Assembly: GCA_900317155.1 (NCBI GenBank)
Contig: ONFO01000001.1
Coordinates: 218,928-282,927, forward strand
Source: an uncultured Bacteroidales bacterium
Lineage (GTDB): Bacteria; Bacteroidota; Bacteroidia; Bacteroidales; F082
DNA: 64,000 bases
Direction: 5' to 3'
Under the pieces are notes generated by a model that was given only the letters and a program-made list of their open reading frames with translations, made no database searches and had not been told where the DNA came from. The position numbers and the translations under genes are program-made. The stretch's first letter is position 1. Each line of letters starts with the position of its first letter. This document shows positions 1-9,084 of the stretch, piece by piece.

Positions 1-1023
1 GGATTGCATGAGGCAAAGAATCGAAGTGAACAAAAGTATTTGGTGAATCATGATTATCCTGAGATTACAGATGAAGAACTCAAGCAGATACAAGAAGCAT
101 GGCCATACATGAACTTAACCAAAAAGGATTTGACTTGGTCAAGGATTTATAAAAAGAAAAGGGGCTTCTCTCCATATTTTATAGGATCATGGCAGACCCA
201 TCTTTTGAGACAAGCGCTTAATCCTTACGCACAACTTTCATCTTTAGAGAACAAGGCTTTGTGTGATGTCTATTTTCCTCTTTTACCATTCCCTCGTGCT
301 TATGTGCGAAGGTTACAAGGAGTGTATTACGATGTTAATATGAGCATCCTGTCAGAGTTGGAGGCCGTTGATGTTTTGTTGGAGAAGCAATCCTATGTTA
401 TTAAACCTGCGTTTGGAACGATGAGAGGTCAGGGCGTCAACCGAATTCAATTGAAAAATGAACGTGAAATCGATGTTTGTACAGTTCGGAATTCGTTTGA
501 AGAACAGGAATCAGATTTTATCGCTCAGGAGGTACTATTGCAGCATCCGGATGTGGCAGCATTGAATCCATCTAGTCTAAATTGCTGTCGTGTGACGACG
601 ATTTACATTGATGGGCATTTTGGTTATTCCACGATCATCAAGTTTGGACGAAGAAATTCCAATGTCGACAATTGGCACAGTTCGTATTTTGGTGGAGTGT
701 CTGCTACAGGTTTATTGTTAGGTGATGCATTTGATTATTCGCTTAATCGTACAGAGAAAACGGACTTTGGCCAAGTACTTAAAGGAATGCAACTCCCTTG
801 TTTTAAGGAAATGATAGGTTTCGTGGAACAAGCGCATAAGAAGTATTTCCCAAATTGTGGTGTCATTGGCTGGGATGTTTTTGTTGACAACAATAATCAG
901 GTTCGTATTATTGAGGCGAATTTGACATGCCCTGCATTTGTTGGAGAGCAACTTGCGTCTGGCACTTTTTTCGAGCCTTTTCGTGAAGAGATAAACAATA
1001 GGATGAAAAGACAGTTGAAATGA
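1..1023 (+). CDS. Sugar-transfer-associated ATP-grasp ligase (5' end probably outside window)
   Basis: This is an ATP-grasp enzyme of the type found in polysaccharide loci (ATPgrasp_ST-like). The family joins a carboxylate to an amine or hydroxyl through an acyl-phosphate, so an amino-acid or peptide decoration of the glycan is likely; the substrate is unknown. The ATP-binding lysine lies in VIKPAFGTMRGQG, and the metal-binding E-x-N pair lies in IIEANLTCPAF near the C-terminus. A TTG codon at 4 could start the gene, but the frame is open to the window edge. The homologue at 17082 has roughly 40 more N-terminal residues, so the gene most likely begins upstream. Its stop overlaps the ATG of the next gene (ATGA), indicating translational coupling to the LicD-like gene. 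Confidence 0.8.
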   Translation, partial: GLHEAKNRSEQKYLVNHDYPEITDEELKQIQEAWPYMNLTKKDLTWSRIYKKKRGFSPYFIGSWQTHLLRQALNPYAQLSSLENKALCDVYFPLLPFPRAYVRRLQGVYYDVNMSILSELEAVDVLLEKQSYVIKPAFGTMRGQGVNRIQLKNEREIDVCTVRNSFEEQESDFIAQEVLLQHPDVAALNPSSLNCCRVTTIYIDGHFGYSTIIKFGRRNSNVDNWHSSYFGGVSATGLLLGDAFDYSLNRTEKTDFGQVLKGMQLPCFKEMIGFVEQAHKKYFPNCGVIGWDVFVDNNNQVRIIEANLTCPAFVGEQLASGTFFEPFREEINNRMKRQLK

Positions 1024-1802
1024 GAGAGATCTCAATACAAGAGTCAAAAAAGATATTATTCAATGCATTGGCTTATTTTGATCAAATATGTCGAGAGAAT
1101 AGTATCAATTATTCATTGGGAGAAGGCAGTTTGCTAGGAGCTGTGCGACATAAGGGTTTTATTCCTTGGGATGATGATATTGACATTTTGATGACAAGAG
1201 CTGATTTTAATCGTTTTTTGACGATTCACAAAGATGGGATATATAAAATATATCATGTCAATCCTGATGTTAATTATTGGAACTCTGTTGCAAGGCTATC
1301 CGATACCAGGACAGCGGTGTATTTAGGGAAGAGCAATTATAGTATGCATGGCTTGTGGCTGGGCTTGACACCTGTCGACAATATTCCTGACGATGATAGG
1401 AAATGGAACAGAATGAAAAAGCGCATTGCATTTTGGGTCCGTCTCTGTCGTCAAAAAAAAGGGGTCATACCTGTTGATCAATCGATTAAAGGGAAGTTTT
1501 TGAAGTACTTTTTTAAGATAGTTACGGTAGATTGGTTTGACAAACGATTCAAGCGGATTGTCACCGCATATGATTCAAAGCCTACAAAACGAATGCTTAA
1601 ACTTAATATTCGGTATGAACCGTTTGTGTTCCCCTCAATAGTTTTCGATGGATACACGGAGCTTGAATTTGAAGGCCGGAAGTTCATGGCGATAAAACAC
1701 TATGACGATTATCTTAAGCTTATGTATGGCGATTACATGACGCCGCCACCTGAGAAAGATCGCATTGCGAAACATGACTTTAGAGCATTTTATAAATATT
1801 AA
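1020..1802 (+). CDS. LicD family phosphotransferase
   Basis: LicD proteins transfer phosphocholine or a related phospho-polyol from a CDP-activated donor onto a surface glycan. The family signature is clear: SLGEGSLLGAVRH (residues 32-44) followed by the acidic cluster D51-D53 and D55 in GFIPWDDDIDILM. The 260-residue length is normal for the family. The start ATG overlaps the upstream stop as ATGA. A paralogue lies at 10194. Two cytidylyltransferases in the same locus (15714 and 18940) could supply the CDP-donors. The transferred group cannot be read from the sequence. Confidence 0.88.
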   Translation: MREISIQESKKILFNALAYFDQICRENSINYSLGEGSLLGAVRHKGFIPWDDDIDILMTRADFNRFLTIHKDGIYKIYHVNPDVNYWNSVARLSDTRTAVYLGKSNYSMHGLWLGLTPVDNIPDDDRKWNRMKKRIAFWVRLCRQKKGVIPVDQSIKGKFLKYFFKIVTVDWFDKRFKRIVTAYDSKPTKRMLKLNIRYEPFVFPSIVFDGYTELEFEGRKFMAIKHYDDYLKLMYGDYMTPPPEKDRIAKHDFRAFYKY

Positions 1803-1818
1803 CTAAACATTAAATGAG

Positions 1819-2052
1819 ATGAAAACATTAGAAGAATTTGTGGCACTTTTTGCAGAACAGTTTGACGACACAGATGCCAGCGAAATTACTGCTGCAACAG
1901 AATTCAAAGATCTTGACGAGTGGTCAAGTCTTATTGCCTTGAGTATCATTGCAATGGCGGATGAAGAGTTTGATGTTGCACTGAAAGGCGCTGACGTTAG
2001 AGACGCTTCTACAGTTGAGGACCTATATAAGGTCATTTGTGGTAAAATGTAA
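1819..2052 (+). CDS. Acyl carrier protein (first of two)
   Basis: This 77-residue acidic protein has acyl carrier protein helices. The usual phosphopantetheine site DSL is replaced by SSL (E-W-S-S-L, residues 34-38), with Ser37 as the likely attachment serine. It would carry the growing acyl chain as a thioester for the synthases and reductases encoded immediately downstream. The next gene begins 7 bp after its stop. The loss of the conserved aspartate is unusual and may narrow recognition by a phosphopantetheinyl transferase or by partner enzymes. A second carrier protein with a normal DSV site lies at 8845, so this cassette may use two carriers for different steps. Confidence 0.87.
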   Translation: MKTLEEFVALFAEQFDDTDASEITAATEFKDLDEWSSLIALSIIAMADEEFDVALKGADVRDASTVEDLYKVICGKM

Positions 2053-2058
2053 TGTGCT

Positions 2059-3150
2059 ATGGCTTTTCTTGAATTCAAGAATGTTAGAATCGCCGGCATT
2101 GCTGCCGGCGTTCCTAAAAACATTGCCAGCAATCTGTATCCTACCGAGGAAGATGCTGTATCTAAGGATTATGCACCGGAAGACTTTGTGAAGACAACTG
2201 GAGTCATGGAGCGTCGTGTCAGTTATGAACTGACAACTTCAGATTTGTGTTTTGCTGCTACGGAAAAATTGATATTAGACCTTGGATGGGAAAAGAGTGA
2301 TATTGACGGTATTATTTTCGTCTCCCAGACGCCTGATTATATTTTGCCTGCTACGGCTTGTATTCTTCAGGATCGGTTGGGCTTAAGTAAGGAATGTTAT
2401 ACCGCCGACATCTCGTTGGGATGTTCAGGTTGGGTTTATGGCTTGAGTATTGGAGCCTCACTTGTCAGTAGTGGCGGCCTCAAGAAAGTCTTAGTTTTGT
2501 GCGGTGATGCAAAGGCTCGATCTAGAAATGATGTTCGTCGCCGCAATCCTTTGTTTGGTAGTGCTGGTACGGTAACAGCTCTTGATTATCTGGAAGGTGC
2601 GCCTGCAATACAGTTCCATTTTGGAACGGATGGAAGTGGTTTTGATGCCATCATTACCCCAGAAGGCGGAGCCCGTAATCCTGTCACAAAGGATAGTTTC
2701 GAATATTATGATTTTGAAGGTTCGAGAATGTATCATTTGCAGGCAAGGATGAAAGGAATGGATGTGTTCTCATTCGGTATTACTACAGCTCCGAAGTCTG
2801 TCAAGAAATTAGGTGAACATTTCGGCTTCAACTATTTGGATGTTGACTACTTTGTGTTCCATCAGGCCAACATGAAGATGAATGATATGATTGCCAAGAA
2901 ACTTAAGCTCCCGGAGGAAAAGGTTCCTAACAGCATGTATCATTTTGGCAACACCAACGGGGGTAGTATTCCTATGACGATAGTAGCTGAATTAAAGGGT
3001 AAAGTGGAGAATAAAGAGACTTCCTTCATTTGCTGTGGCTTTGGCGTTGGTTTGTCATGGGGTACCGTTGCGTTTAAAACTAACAATGTAGTAATTTCCG
3101 ATCTCGTTGAGGTTTCGGATGAAGAAACAGATAAAGTACATGTCGTATAA
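2059..3150 (+). CDS. 3-oxoacyl-ACP synthase III-like (KAS III) enzyme, copy 1
   Basis: This thiolase-fold condensing enzyme should extend an acyl starter with a malonyl-ACP unit. The KAS III triad is present: Cys122 in LGCSGWVYG, His268 in FVFHQANM and Asn298 in FGNTNGGS. It is 363 residues, longer than housekeeping FabH, as is usual for accessory KAS III proteins. The gene follows the carrier protein by 6 bp. Its last 11 bases overlap the start of the downstream reductase. A close paralogue with the same N-terminus begins at 3910, so the synthase-reductase pair has duplicated. The setting suggests synthesis of a short beta-hydroxyacyl group for the polysaccharide rather than membrane lipid. 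Confidence 0.88.
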   Translation: MAFLEFKNVRIAGIAAGVPKNIASNLYPTEEDAVSKDYAPEDFVKTTGVMERRVSYELTTSDLCFAATEKLILDLGWEKSDIDGIIFVSQTPDYILPATACILQDRLGLSKECYTADISLGCSGWVYGLSIGASLVSSGGLKKVLVLCGDAKARSRNDVRRRNPLFGSAGTVTALDYLEGAPAIQFHFGTDGSGFDAIITPEGGARNPVTKDSFEYYDFEGSRMYHLQARMKGMDVFSFGITTAPKSVKKLGEHFGFNYLDVDYFVFHQANMKMNDMIAKKLKLPEEKVPNSMYHFGNTNGGSIPMTIVAELKGKVENKETSFICCGFGVGLSWGTVAFKTNNVVISDLVEVSDEETDKVHVV

Positions 3151-3886
3151 TCCATTTTCATTAGAAGGTAAAACCGTATTAGTAACTGGCGCATCGTCAG
3201 GTATTGGTAAAGCAACAGCTATTTTGTGTTCCAAATTAGGGGCCTCTGTTATTATTACAGCCCGTAATGAAGAAAGGTTGAAAGATACTGTTTCTCAGTT
3301 GGAAGGAAACAATAATAAAATTGTTGTTGCAGATCTCTCAGGAACAGAGGGAATAAATCAATTGATAAACGAAGTGAATGAACTGGATGGGTTAGTTAAT
3401 AATGCCGGAATAAACAAAATATTACCAATTCAATTTGTGGATGAGCATGAATTGATGAATACAATGCAAATCAATGCCCTGTCTCCGATTTTACTAACTC
3501 AAGGTTTGATTAAGAAGAAGAGAATCAGAAAGGGTGGCGCTATTGTGTTTGTTTCATCTATTGCAGGACATACCAGGTCTTCAGTCGGAAACTCAATGTA
3601 TTGTGCATCCAAAGGAACAATCACTGGGTTTATGAAATGCATTTCAAAAGAGCTGGTAATCAAGAAAATCAGATGCAATGAGGTCTTGCCTGGTCAGGTG
3701 GATACTCCAATTATGTCTCAAGGTGCAGTCACAGAAGAACAGATGACAGCGTTGGCAGCGCATATTCCTATGAAAAGGTTGGGCAATCCTGAGGAAATTG
3801 CCGCAGGAATAGTATTCTTGCTGTCTGATGCCGCATCATATATCACGGGATCTTCCTTGATAATTGATGGCGGACTTTCTTTGTAG
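3140..3886 (+). CDS. Short-chain dehydrogenase/reductase, FabG-like, copy 1
   Basis: This classical SDR (248 residues) probably reduces the beta-ketoacyl-ACP made by the adjacent synthase. The nucleotide-binding motif TGASSGIG is at residues 16-23, NNAG at 87-90, and the catalytic Ser140, Tyr154 and Lys158 are all present. I chose the ATG at 3140, inside the end of the synthase gene and out of frame with it. The protein then begins MSYNPFSLEGKT, as does the paralogue at 4982. Longer in-frame extensions upstream lie wholly inside the synthase gene. The 11-bp overlap suggests coupled translation. Confidence 0.87.
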   Translation: MSYNPFSLEGKTVLVTGASSGIGKATAILCSKLGASVIITARNEERLKDTVSQLEGNNNKIVVADLSGTEGINQLINEVNELDGLVNNAGINKILPIQFVDEHELMNTMQINALSPILLTQGLIKKKRIRKGGAIVFVSSIAGHTRSSVGNSMYCASKGTITGFMKCISKELVIKKIRCNEVLPGQVDTPIMSQGAVTEEQMTALAAHIPMKRLGNPEEIAAGIVFLLSDAASYITGSSLIIDGGLSL

Positions 3887-3909
3887 AATAGTTAGATGAA
3901 GTTGTTATT

Positions 3910-4992
3910 ATGGCTTTTTTAGAGTTCAAGAATGTCAGAATTGCTGGTATTGCAGCGGGAGTCCCGAAGAATACAATCAGTAATTATACTCTTAAACAAG
4001 GTATCGATATTTCTTCGGATTACACCCCAGAGGCGTTTGTTGAGACAACAGGTGTAAAAGAACGTCGCTGCTCAGATACTTTATGTACATCGGATCTGTG
4101 TTATGCAGCTGCTGAGAAATTAATTGCAGAACTGAATTGGGATAAATCAGAGATAGAGGCACTCGTGTTCGTCTCCCAAACGGCTGACTATTTCCTTCCG
4201 GCAACAGCCTGCATTCTTCAGGATCGCTTAAGGTTAAGCAAGGAATGTTATGCCGAGGATGTCGCATTAGGCTGTTCAGGCTGGGTGTATGGGCTAAGCA
4301 ATGTTGCTTCGTTAGTTTCTACTGGAGCCATAAAAAAGGCTCTTTTGTTAGCAGGGGATGCGAAAAAAAGGGCTCAGATGAAACGTGATCCTCTTTTTGG
4401 AGATGCAGGAACTGCTACGGCTATTGAGTATGCTCCAGGAAACGCTGGGTTTAGATTTCATTTTGGCACAGATGGAAGTGGCTATGATGCCATCATTGCA
4501 CCTGATGGAGGTAGTCGTAATCAGGTAACTGTTGATTCTTTTGCTCTGAATGATTTTGGAGGTAAGATGATGCATCGACTTCAAACCCACATGAAGGGTA
4601 TGGATGTGTTTTCTTTCGGAATTACTACAGCTCCTAAATCCGTTAAGAAATTGGGTGACCGTTTTGGTTTTGATTATCTCGATTATGACTACTTCATCTT
4701 TCATCAGGCCAACATGAAGATGAATAACCAAATTGTGAAGAAACTGAAACTTGACACTGAAAAAGTTCCATCCTGCATGTATCAGTTTGGTAATACTTCG
4801 TCGGCATCCATTCCGCTGACCATTGTTTCTCAATTGAAAGGCAAGTTTGAAAATAAGCCAACAAAAATTATTTGCTGCGGGTTTGGCGTTGGCCTTTCAT
4901 GGGGGACAGTTGCTTTTGAAACAAATAGTATTATCATTCCAACCCTTGTTGAGGTGTTGGATGAAGAAGCTGATAAAGACCATGTCATATAA
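3910..4992 (+). CDS. 3-oxoacyl-ACP synthase III-like (KAS III) enzyme, copy 2
   Basis: This is a second condensing enzyme, 360 residues, clearly paralogous to the one at 2059. Both begin MAFLEFKNVRIAGIAAGVPK and align almost throughout. The triad is intact: Cys122, His265 in FIFHQANM and Asn294 in FGNTSSAS. Some positions near the active site differ from copy 1, for example SSAS in place of NGGS after the asparagine motif, so substrate choice may have diverged. It overlaps its own partner reductase by the same 11 bp as copy 1. A more distant third copy is at 9084. Confidence 0.88.
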   Translation: MAFLEFKNVRIAGIAAGVPKNTISNYTLKQGIDISSDYTPEAFVETTGVKERRCSDTLCTSDLCYAAAEKLIAELNWDKSEIEALVFVSQTADYFLPATACILQDRLRLSKECYAEDVALGCSGWVYGLSNVASLVSTGAIKKALLLAGDAKKRAQMKRDPLFGDAGTATAIEYAPGNAGFRFHFGTDGSGYDAIIAPDGGSRNQVTVDSFALNDFGGKMMHRLQTHMKGMDVFSFGITTAPKSVKKLGDRFGFDYLDYDYFIFHQANMKMNNQIVKKLKLDTEKVPSCMYQFGNTSSASIPLTIVSQLKGKFENKPTKIICCGFGVGLSWGTVAFETNSIIIPTLVEVLDEEADKDHVI

Positions 4993-5734
4993 TCCGTTTA
5001 GTTTAGAGGGTAAAACAATTTTAATTACAGGTGCATCCTCGGGAATAGGAGCTGAAACGGCTGTGGAATGCTCTCGTCTTGGCGCAACTGTGGTTTTGAC
5101 GGGACGCAACAAGGAGCGGTTGCAAGAAGTGTATTCTAGGCTTGACACTTCTTTGTCTCAATCGCACCAATATGTTATTGCTGACTTGTCCACTGAGGAA
5201 GATATGTTGACCTTGGCGGATAAAATTGTACAGATTGACGGGTTGGTGCATAATGCTGGTGTAAATAGGGTTAAGCCCGTCACTTTTATCAAGACGGAAG
5301 ATTTGGACTACATCTTCCATAATAATACCTATCCTGGCGTTTTGTTGACAAGAATGCTATTGAAGAAAAAGAAAATGAATCGGAATGGTTCAATTGTCTT
5401 TACCTCTTCTGTGGCTTCGTTCTTTAACGCCCCTGGACGGGCATTGTATGCAAGTTCAAAGGCTGCGCTGACGTCGTTTATGCGTTCGTTTGCTGTTGAA
5501 CTTGCTGATAAAAACATACGTGCAAACGCTGTGCATCCTGGAATGATTGAGACCAAATTGATACATGAGAATCTTACGGATGAAGAGCGAGAAAAGGATA
5601 TGGCTGAATATCCTTTGAAGAGATATGGTAAACCAGAAGAAGTTGCGTGGGCAATTGTGTACCTGCTGTCAGATGCATCGTCATGGATGACGGGTACGTC
5701 ATTGGTTATTGATGGTGGATTTATGTTAAAATAA
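4982..5734 (+). CDS. Short-chain dehydrogenase/reductase, FabG-like, copy 2
   Basis: This 250-residue SDR is paralogous to the one at 3140. It has TGASSGIG at residues 16-23, HNAG at 90-93 in place of NNAG, and catalytic Ser143, Tyr156 and Lys160. The ATG at 4982 lies within the last 11 bp of the upstream synthase gene, exactly as in the first module. Function is inferred as ketoreduction of an ACP-bound intermediate, or of a sugar or polyol, since classical SDRs are diverse. Translation is probably coupled to the synthase. Confidence 0.86.
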   Translation: MSYNPFSLEGKTILITGASSGIGAETAVECSRLGATVVLTGRNKERLQEVYSRLDTSLSQSHQYVIADLSTEEDMLTLADKIVQIDGLVHNAGVNRVKPVTFIKTEDLDYIFHNNTYPGVLLTRMLLKKKKMNRNGSIVFTSSVASFFNAPGRALYASSKAALTSFMRSFAVELADKNIRANAVHPGMIETKLIHENLTDEEREKDMAEYPLKRYGKPEEVAWAIVYLLSDASSWMTGTSLVIDGGFMLK

Positions 5735-5756
5735 CAATAAGAATTGATGGTGGAAT

Positions 5757-6695
5757 ATGTATTTGATACAATCTGTTAAAGGATTCATCGGGGCGGCAAA
5801 CTATGTTTATAAGGAATTGCCGTATATAATTAGACGTAATAGTATCAATGCCCGTTATTTGGATATTCCAGCAAGAAAGAACAGGGTCAATATCTTTCAA
5901 TACCATCCTGAACGGCATTTTGGTTTTAAGGGCAATCCATATAATTTAGGTGATAGTTTGGGTGAGGTTATTATTCGATTTTTGTTAGAACGGAAAGGAA
6001 TTGACATAGATACTCCTGTTTCGAAAACGAAGCATCTGAATTGCGTCGGGTCTAATATTTTTGGATCATATCAAGATGCAACGATTTGGGGAAGTGGTGC
6101 TTTCCCAAGATATCCAACAAAGAAACAATACTTTTGCCAGAAATTGAGTGGAAGAAAGTTGGACATTCGTGCAGTAAGGGGGCCATTGACGCGTGAAGTA
6201 TTGCAAAAGCTAGGTTACAATTGTCCTGAGACCTATGGCGACCCTGCTATTCTTATGCCAATGATATACAACCCGAACATTGAAAAGAAACACCATTCTT
6301 TGGTTATTCCACAGTATTTTTATGAAAAAAAGTTTCGGGCTGCTCATCCTAACGAACGCATGGTTAGCATGAACACCAATGATTATAAGCATGTGATTGA
6401 TGAGATAGTGGCAAGTGAAGTTGTGATTACAAGTTCGTTGCATGGTATTATTCTTGCGGAAGCTTATGGGGTTCCTGCTGTGTTCTTTAGAGGTTTGAGG
6501 AAGAGTATTGATTTTAAGTACCATGATTGGTATTGCAGTACGGGAAGAGATGATATAACTCTTTCCGATACATACGAAGAGGCACTTGAGACGACACCGC
6601 CACCCCTTCCTGATTTAAGCGGACTGGTAAAAGGTTTGCTTGACACTTTTCCGTACGATTTGTGGGAACCTGACAATAAGACTGCTTTACAGTGA
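5757..6695 (+). CDS. Polysaccharide pyruvyl transferase family protein
   Basis: Members of this family (for example CsaB and WcaK) use phosphoenolpyruvate to add a pyruvyl ketal to a sugar, giving the polymer negative charge. Recognition rests on the N-terminal NLGDSLGE motif, the central ATIWGSGAF and IRAVRGPLT segments, and the C-terminal VITSSLHGIILAEAYGVPA, which is the family hallmark. The 312-residue length is typical. It sits between the duplicated synthase-reductase modules and a third SDR. A second family member (11152) is coupled to an FrhB-like protein; this one has no such partner. Some family members have been assigned only by similarity, so the acceptor is unknown. Confidence 0.82.
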   Translation: MYLIQSVKGFIGAANYVYKELPYIIRRNSINARYLDIPARKNRVNIFQYHPERHFGFKGNPYNLGDSLGEVIIRFLLERKGIDIDTPVSKTKHLNCVGSNIFGSYQDATIWGSGAFPRYPTKKQYFCQKLSGRKLDIRAVRGPLTREVLQKLGYNCPETYGDPAILMPMIYNPNIEKKHHSLVIPQYFYEKKFRAAHPNERMVSMNTNDYKHVIDEIVASEVVITSSLHGIILAEAYGVPAVFFRGLRKSIDFKYHDWYCSTGRDDITLSDTYEEALETTPPPLPDLSGLVKGLLDTFPYDLWEPDNKTALQ

Positions 6696-6729
6696 AACAA
6701 ACATTGCTCAATATAAGAGGATAACAACT

Positions 6730-7452
6730 ATGACTAAATTGTTGGAGGACAAAATAGTACTGATTACAGGAGCAGGACGTGGAATTGGCAAAGTGATAGC
6801 GGAACAGTTTGTTTCTGATGGTGCGGTTGTTTATGCAAATGATTTAAATGAAACAAGTATTGACGGTGCCAAAACTGCATGTTTTGATGTAACGGACACT
6901 GCAGCGCTCAAGGCAGGCTTGTTGAAAATATACAAGGCAGAGGGTCGTATTGATTGTGTGGTGAACAATGCCGCCATCATCGCTAACCAAAAATTGGGCA
7001 TGGTCACAAAACCATTGTTGGAAAAGATGTATGCCGTGAATGTGTTTGCCGTTATCGATATGATTCAGTTGGTTTCTCGCCTAATGGCACGAAATGGAGG
7101 CGGAAGCATTGTCAATATCGCATCCATTACAGGTATAGTCGGCTCTCCAGGCCAGGTGGCTTATTCTTCAACAAAAGGTGCGGTAATTGCCTTGACAAAA
7201 TCTGCAGCCAAGGAATTGGCTCCATTGAATATCCGCGTCAATGCAGTGGCTCCAGGCATTATCAAGACGGAACGTTTTGAGGAACTCTATGAAGCTGATG
7301 GCGACAAAATAGAGCAACGAATTGGACGTATCGCCTTGGGCCGACTTGGTACACCCCAAGATGTGGCCAATGCCGTGGCATTCCTTGCATCTGACCGCGC
7401 CTCTTACGTCAGCGGACACATTTTGAGTGTTGATGGTTGTGCCTCTATTTAA
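6730..7452 (+). CDS. Short-chain dehydrogenase/reductase, FabG-like, third copy
   Basis: This 240-residue SDR has the FabG-like motif TGAGRGIG (residues 13-20), NNAA (79-82), catalytic Ser132, Tyr145 and Lys149, and a C-terminal ASYVSGHILSVDG segment typical of FabG relatives. It is less similar to the two SDRs at 3140 and 4982 than they are to each other. The ATG at 6730 is preceded by a purine-rich stretch (AGAGG at 6716-6720). It stands just upstream of the AMP-forming ligase, carrier protein and third synthase, so it may serve as ketoreductase for that second set. Confidence 0.86.
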   Translation: MTKLLEDKIVLITGAGRGIGKVIAEQFVSDGAVVYANDLNETSIDGAKTACFDVTDTAALKAGLLKIYKAEGRIDCVVNNAAIIANQKLGMVTKPLLEKMYAVNVFAVIDMIQLVSRLMARNGGGSIVNIASITGIVGSPGQVAYSSTKGAVIALTKSAAKELAPLNIRVNAVAPGIIKTERFEELYEADGDKIEQRIGRIALGRLGTPQDVANAVAFLASDRASYVSGHILSVDGCASI

Positions 7453-7457
7453 AGGTT

Positions 7458-8837
7458 ATGTTCCTTGGATTAGACAAGAAAGATCGAAACAAAGTTGCTG
7501 TCATTGATGATAGCGGTCGAAGTGTGACCTATGGCGAAATCTGTGACTTCACCGGTGAGTTTGCGCAACATCTGTCATACCGTACCCTCATCTTTATCCT
7601 TTCGGAAAACAAGATAGGATCTTTGTTGGGTTATACGGCTTCGTTGTCCAATAGGATTGTTCCGTTGATTCTCAGTGCGGCAACAGAAGAGGGATTGTAT
7701 AAGAACCTGCTTGAGGTTTACAAGCCCGAATACTTATGGATGCCGAATGCCATTGCGGAGAGAAAGGGATTCGAACCCGTGTTTACTGCTTGGGACTATT
7801 CCTTGGTAAAGACAGGTTATCCTAGAGTTCCTGTGTTTGACGACTTGTCACTCTTGTTGCCAACATCGGGATCTACAGGTAGCCCTAAATTGGTGCGGCA
7901 TAGTTTCCGCAACATTGAGGCCAATGCCGACAACGTGAGGCGTTTGTTCGAGTTGGATGGCAGCGAAAAGGCCATGGCCATCTTGCCGATGCACTATACG
8001 ATGGGACTTTCAGTGGCTACTTCACATTTGTTTGCAGGTTCTACCTTGTTGCTTTCGGGAAGATCGTTGTTGGACAAAGGCTTTTGGTCCATGCTGAAAG
8101 AGGCGACCAGCTTCACGGGAGTGCCTTACAGTTACGAAATATTGACCAAAATGCGTTTTACCCGTATGGACTTGCCTAACCTGAAGGTGATAACGCAGGG
8201 TGGTGGCAAGTTGTCGGAGGAAATGTTCAAGATGCTTGCCCAATACGCCCATGACCATGGAAAGAAATTTATTGCTACCTATGGACAGACGGAATGTACA
8301 GCGCGAATGGCTTATCTGCCTGCTGAATGGGCAATGACGAAAATTTGTAGCATCGGTTTCGCTGAACCAGGAGGGAAACTCTCGATTATTGATAAGGATG
8401 GCATTGAAACCTGTGAAGGTGAAGCGGAAGGTGAGATGGTATATCGGGGAGAGAATGTAACTTTGGGTTATGCCACTTGTGGGGAAGACTTGTTGAAAGG
8501 TGACGAGAACCATGGTATAATGCATACGGGAGACCTTGCTCGCAGAGATGCCGACGGTTGTTATTTCATCATTGGCCGACTTAAACGATTCTTGAAAATC
8601 TATGGCCTACGCATTGGTTTGGATGAAGTGGAACAGATGGTCAAGGCCGGATTCAATGCCGATTGTTATTGCAAAGGTGATGATGAAAAGTTGGTGGTGT
8701 TGGTGACCGATGCCCAACTCAAGGAAGTGTTGCCGTTATTTATCGAAGAAAAGACCCATTTGTTCCATCAAAGGGTTGAGGTGCAAGTGGTGAAAGAGAT
8801 TCTGAGAAACGAAACTGGAAAAGTGATAGATCAATAA
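7458..8837 (+). CDS. AMP-forming acyl ligase (ANL superfamily)
   Basis: This 459-residue enzyme should activate a carboxylic acid as an acyl-adenylate and load it onto a carrier protein or CoA. The core motifs are complete: TSGSTGSPK (136-144), YGQTE (275-279), HTGDL (356-360), the GRLKRFLKIYGLRI hinge (373-386) and the C-terminal catalytic Lys455 in NETGKV. The ATG at 7458 follows an AAAGG; an upstream in-frame extension would run into the previous gene. The carrier protein gene begins 7 bp downstream, so acyl-ACP loading is a sensible role. It is shorter than typical 500-550-residue CoA ligases, resembling small ligases from secondary-metabolite and glycan clusters. Confidence 0.86.
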   Translation: MFLGLDKKDRNKVAVIDDSGRSVTYGEICDFTGEFAQHLSYRTLIFILSENKIGSLLGYTASLSNRIVPLILSAATEEGLYKNLLEVYKPEYLWMPNAIAERKGFEPVFTAWDYSLVKTGYPRVPVFDDLSLLLPTSGSTGSPKLVRHSFRNIEANADNVRRLFELDGSEKAMAILPMHYTMGLSVATSHLFAGSTLLLSGRSLLDKGFWSMLKEATSFTGVPYSYEILTKMRFTRMDLPNLKVITQGGGKLSEEMFKMLAQYAHDHGKKFIATYGQTECTARMAYLPAEWAMTKICSIGFAEPGGKLSIIDKDGIETCEGEAEGEMVYRGENVTLGYATCGEDLLKGDENHGIMHTGDLARRDADGCYFIIGRLKRFLKIYGLRIGLDEVEQMVKAGFNADCYCKGDDEKLVVLVTDAQLKEVLPLFIEEKTHLFHQRVEVQVVKEILRNETGKVIDQ

Positions 8838-8844
8838 AAACAAT

Positions 8845-9084
8845 ATGAATAACATAGAGAAGCTTAATCGTATTTTTTGCGAAGTGTTCAATGTCCAAGA
8901 GTCGGCGTTGAACGACGGGTTCGATAAATGTAATATTGAGGGGTGGGATTCGGTCCGGCAATTGAGCTTGTCGACGGCGGTTGAGGATGAATTTGACATC
9001 ATGCTTGATGCTGAGGATATCCTTGAATTCACCTCATACGAGAATGTTAAAAGGGTGTTGTCCAAATACGAAATAGGACTCTGA
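8845..9084 (+). CDS. Acyl carrier protein (second of two)
   Basis: This 79-residue carrier protein has the attachment site G-W-D-S-V with Ser36. It lies directly between the AMP-forming ligase and the third KAS III-like gene, and its stop overlaps the synthase start as ATGA. This strongly suggests that the ligase loads it and the synthase uses it. Unlike the carrier protein at 1819, it keeps the conserved aspartate before the serine. Confidence 0.9.
   Translation: MNNIEKLNRIFCEVFNVQESALNDGFDKCNIEGWDSVRQLSLSTAVEDEFDIMLDAEDILEFTSYENVKRVLSKYEIGL

Noticed and set aside
4847-4981. N-terminal extension of the second FabG-like protein
   Set aside because: It lies inside the synthase gene in another frame. 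The paralogue and the ATG at 4982 give the same first residues.
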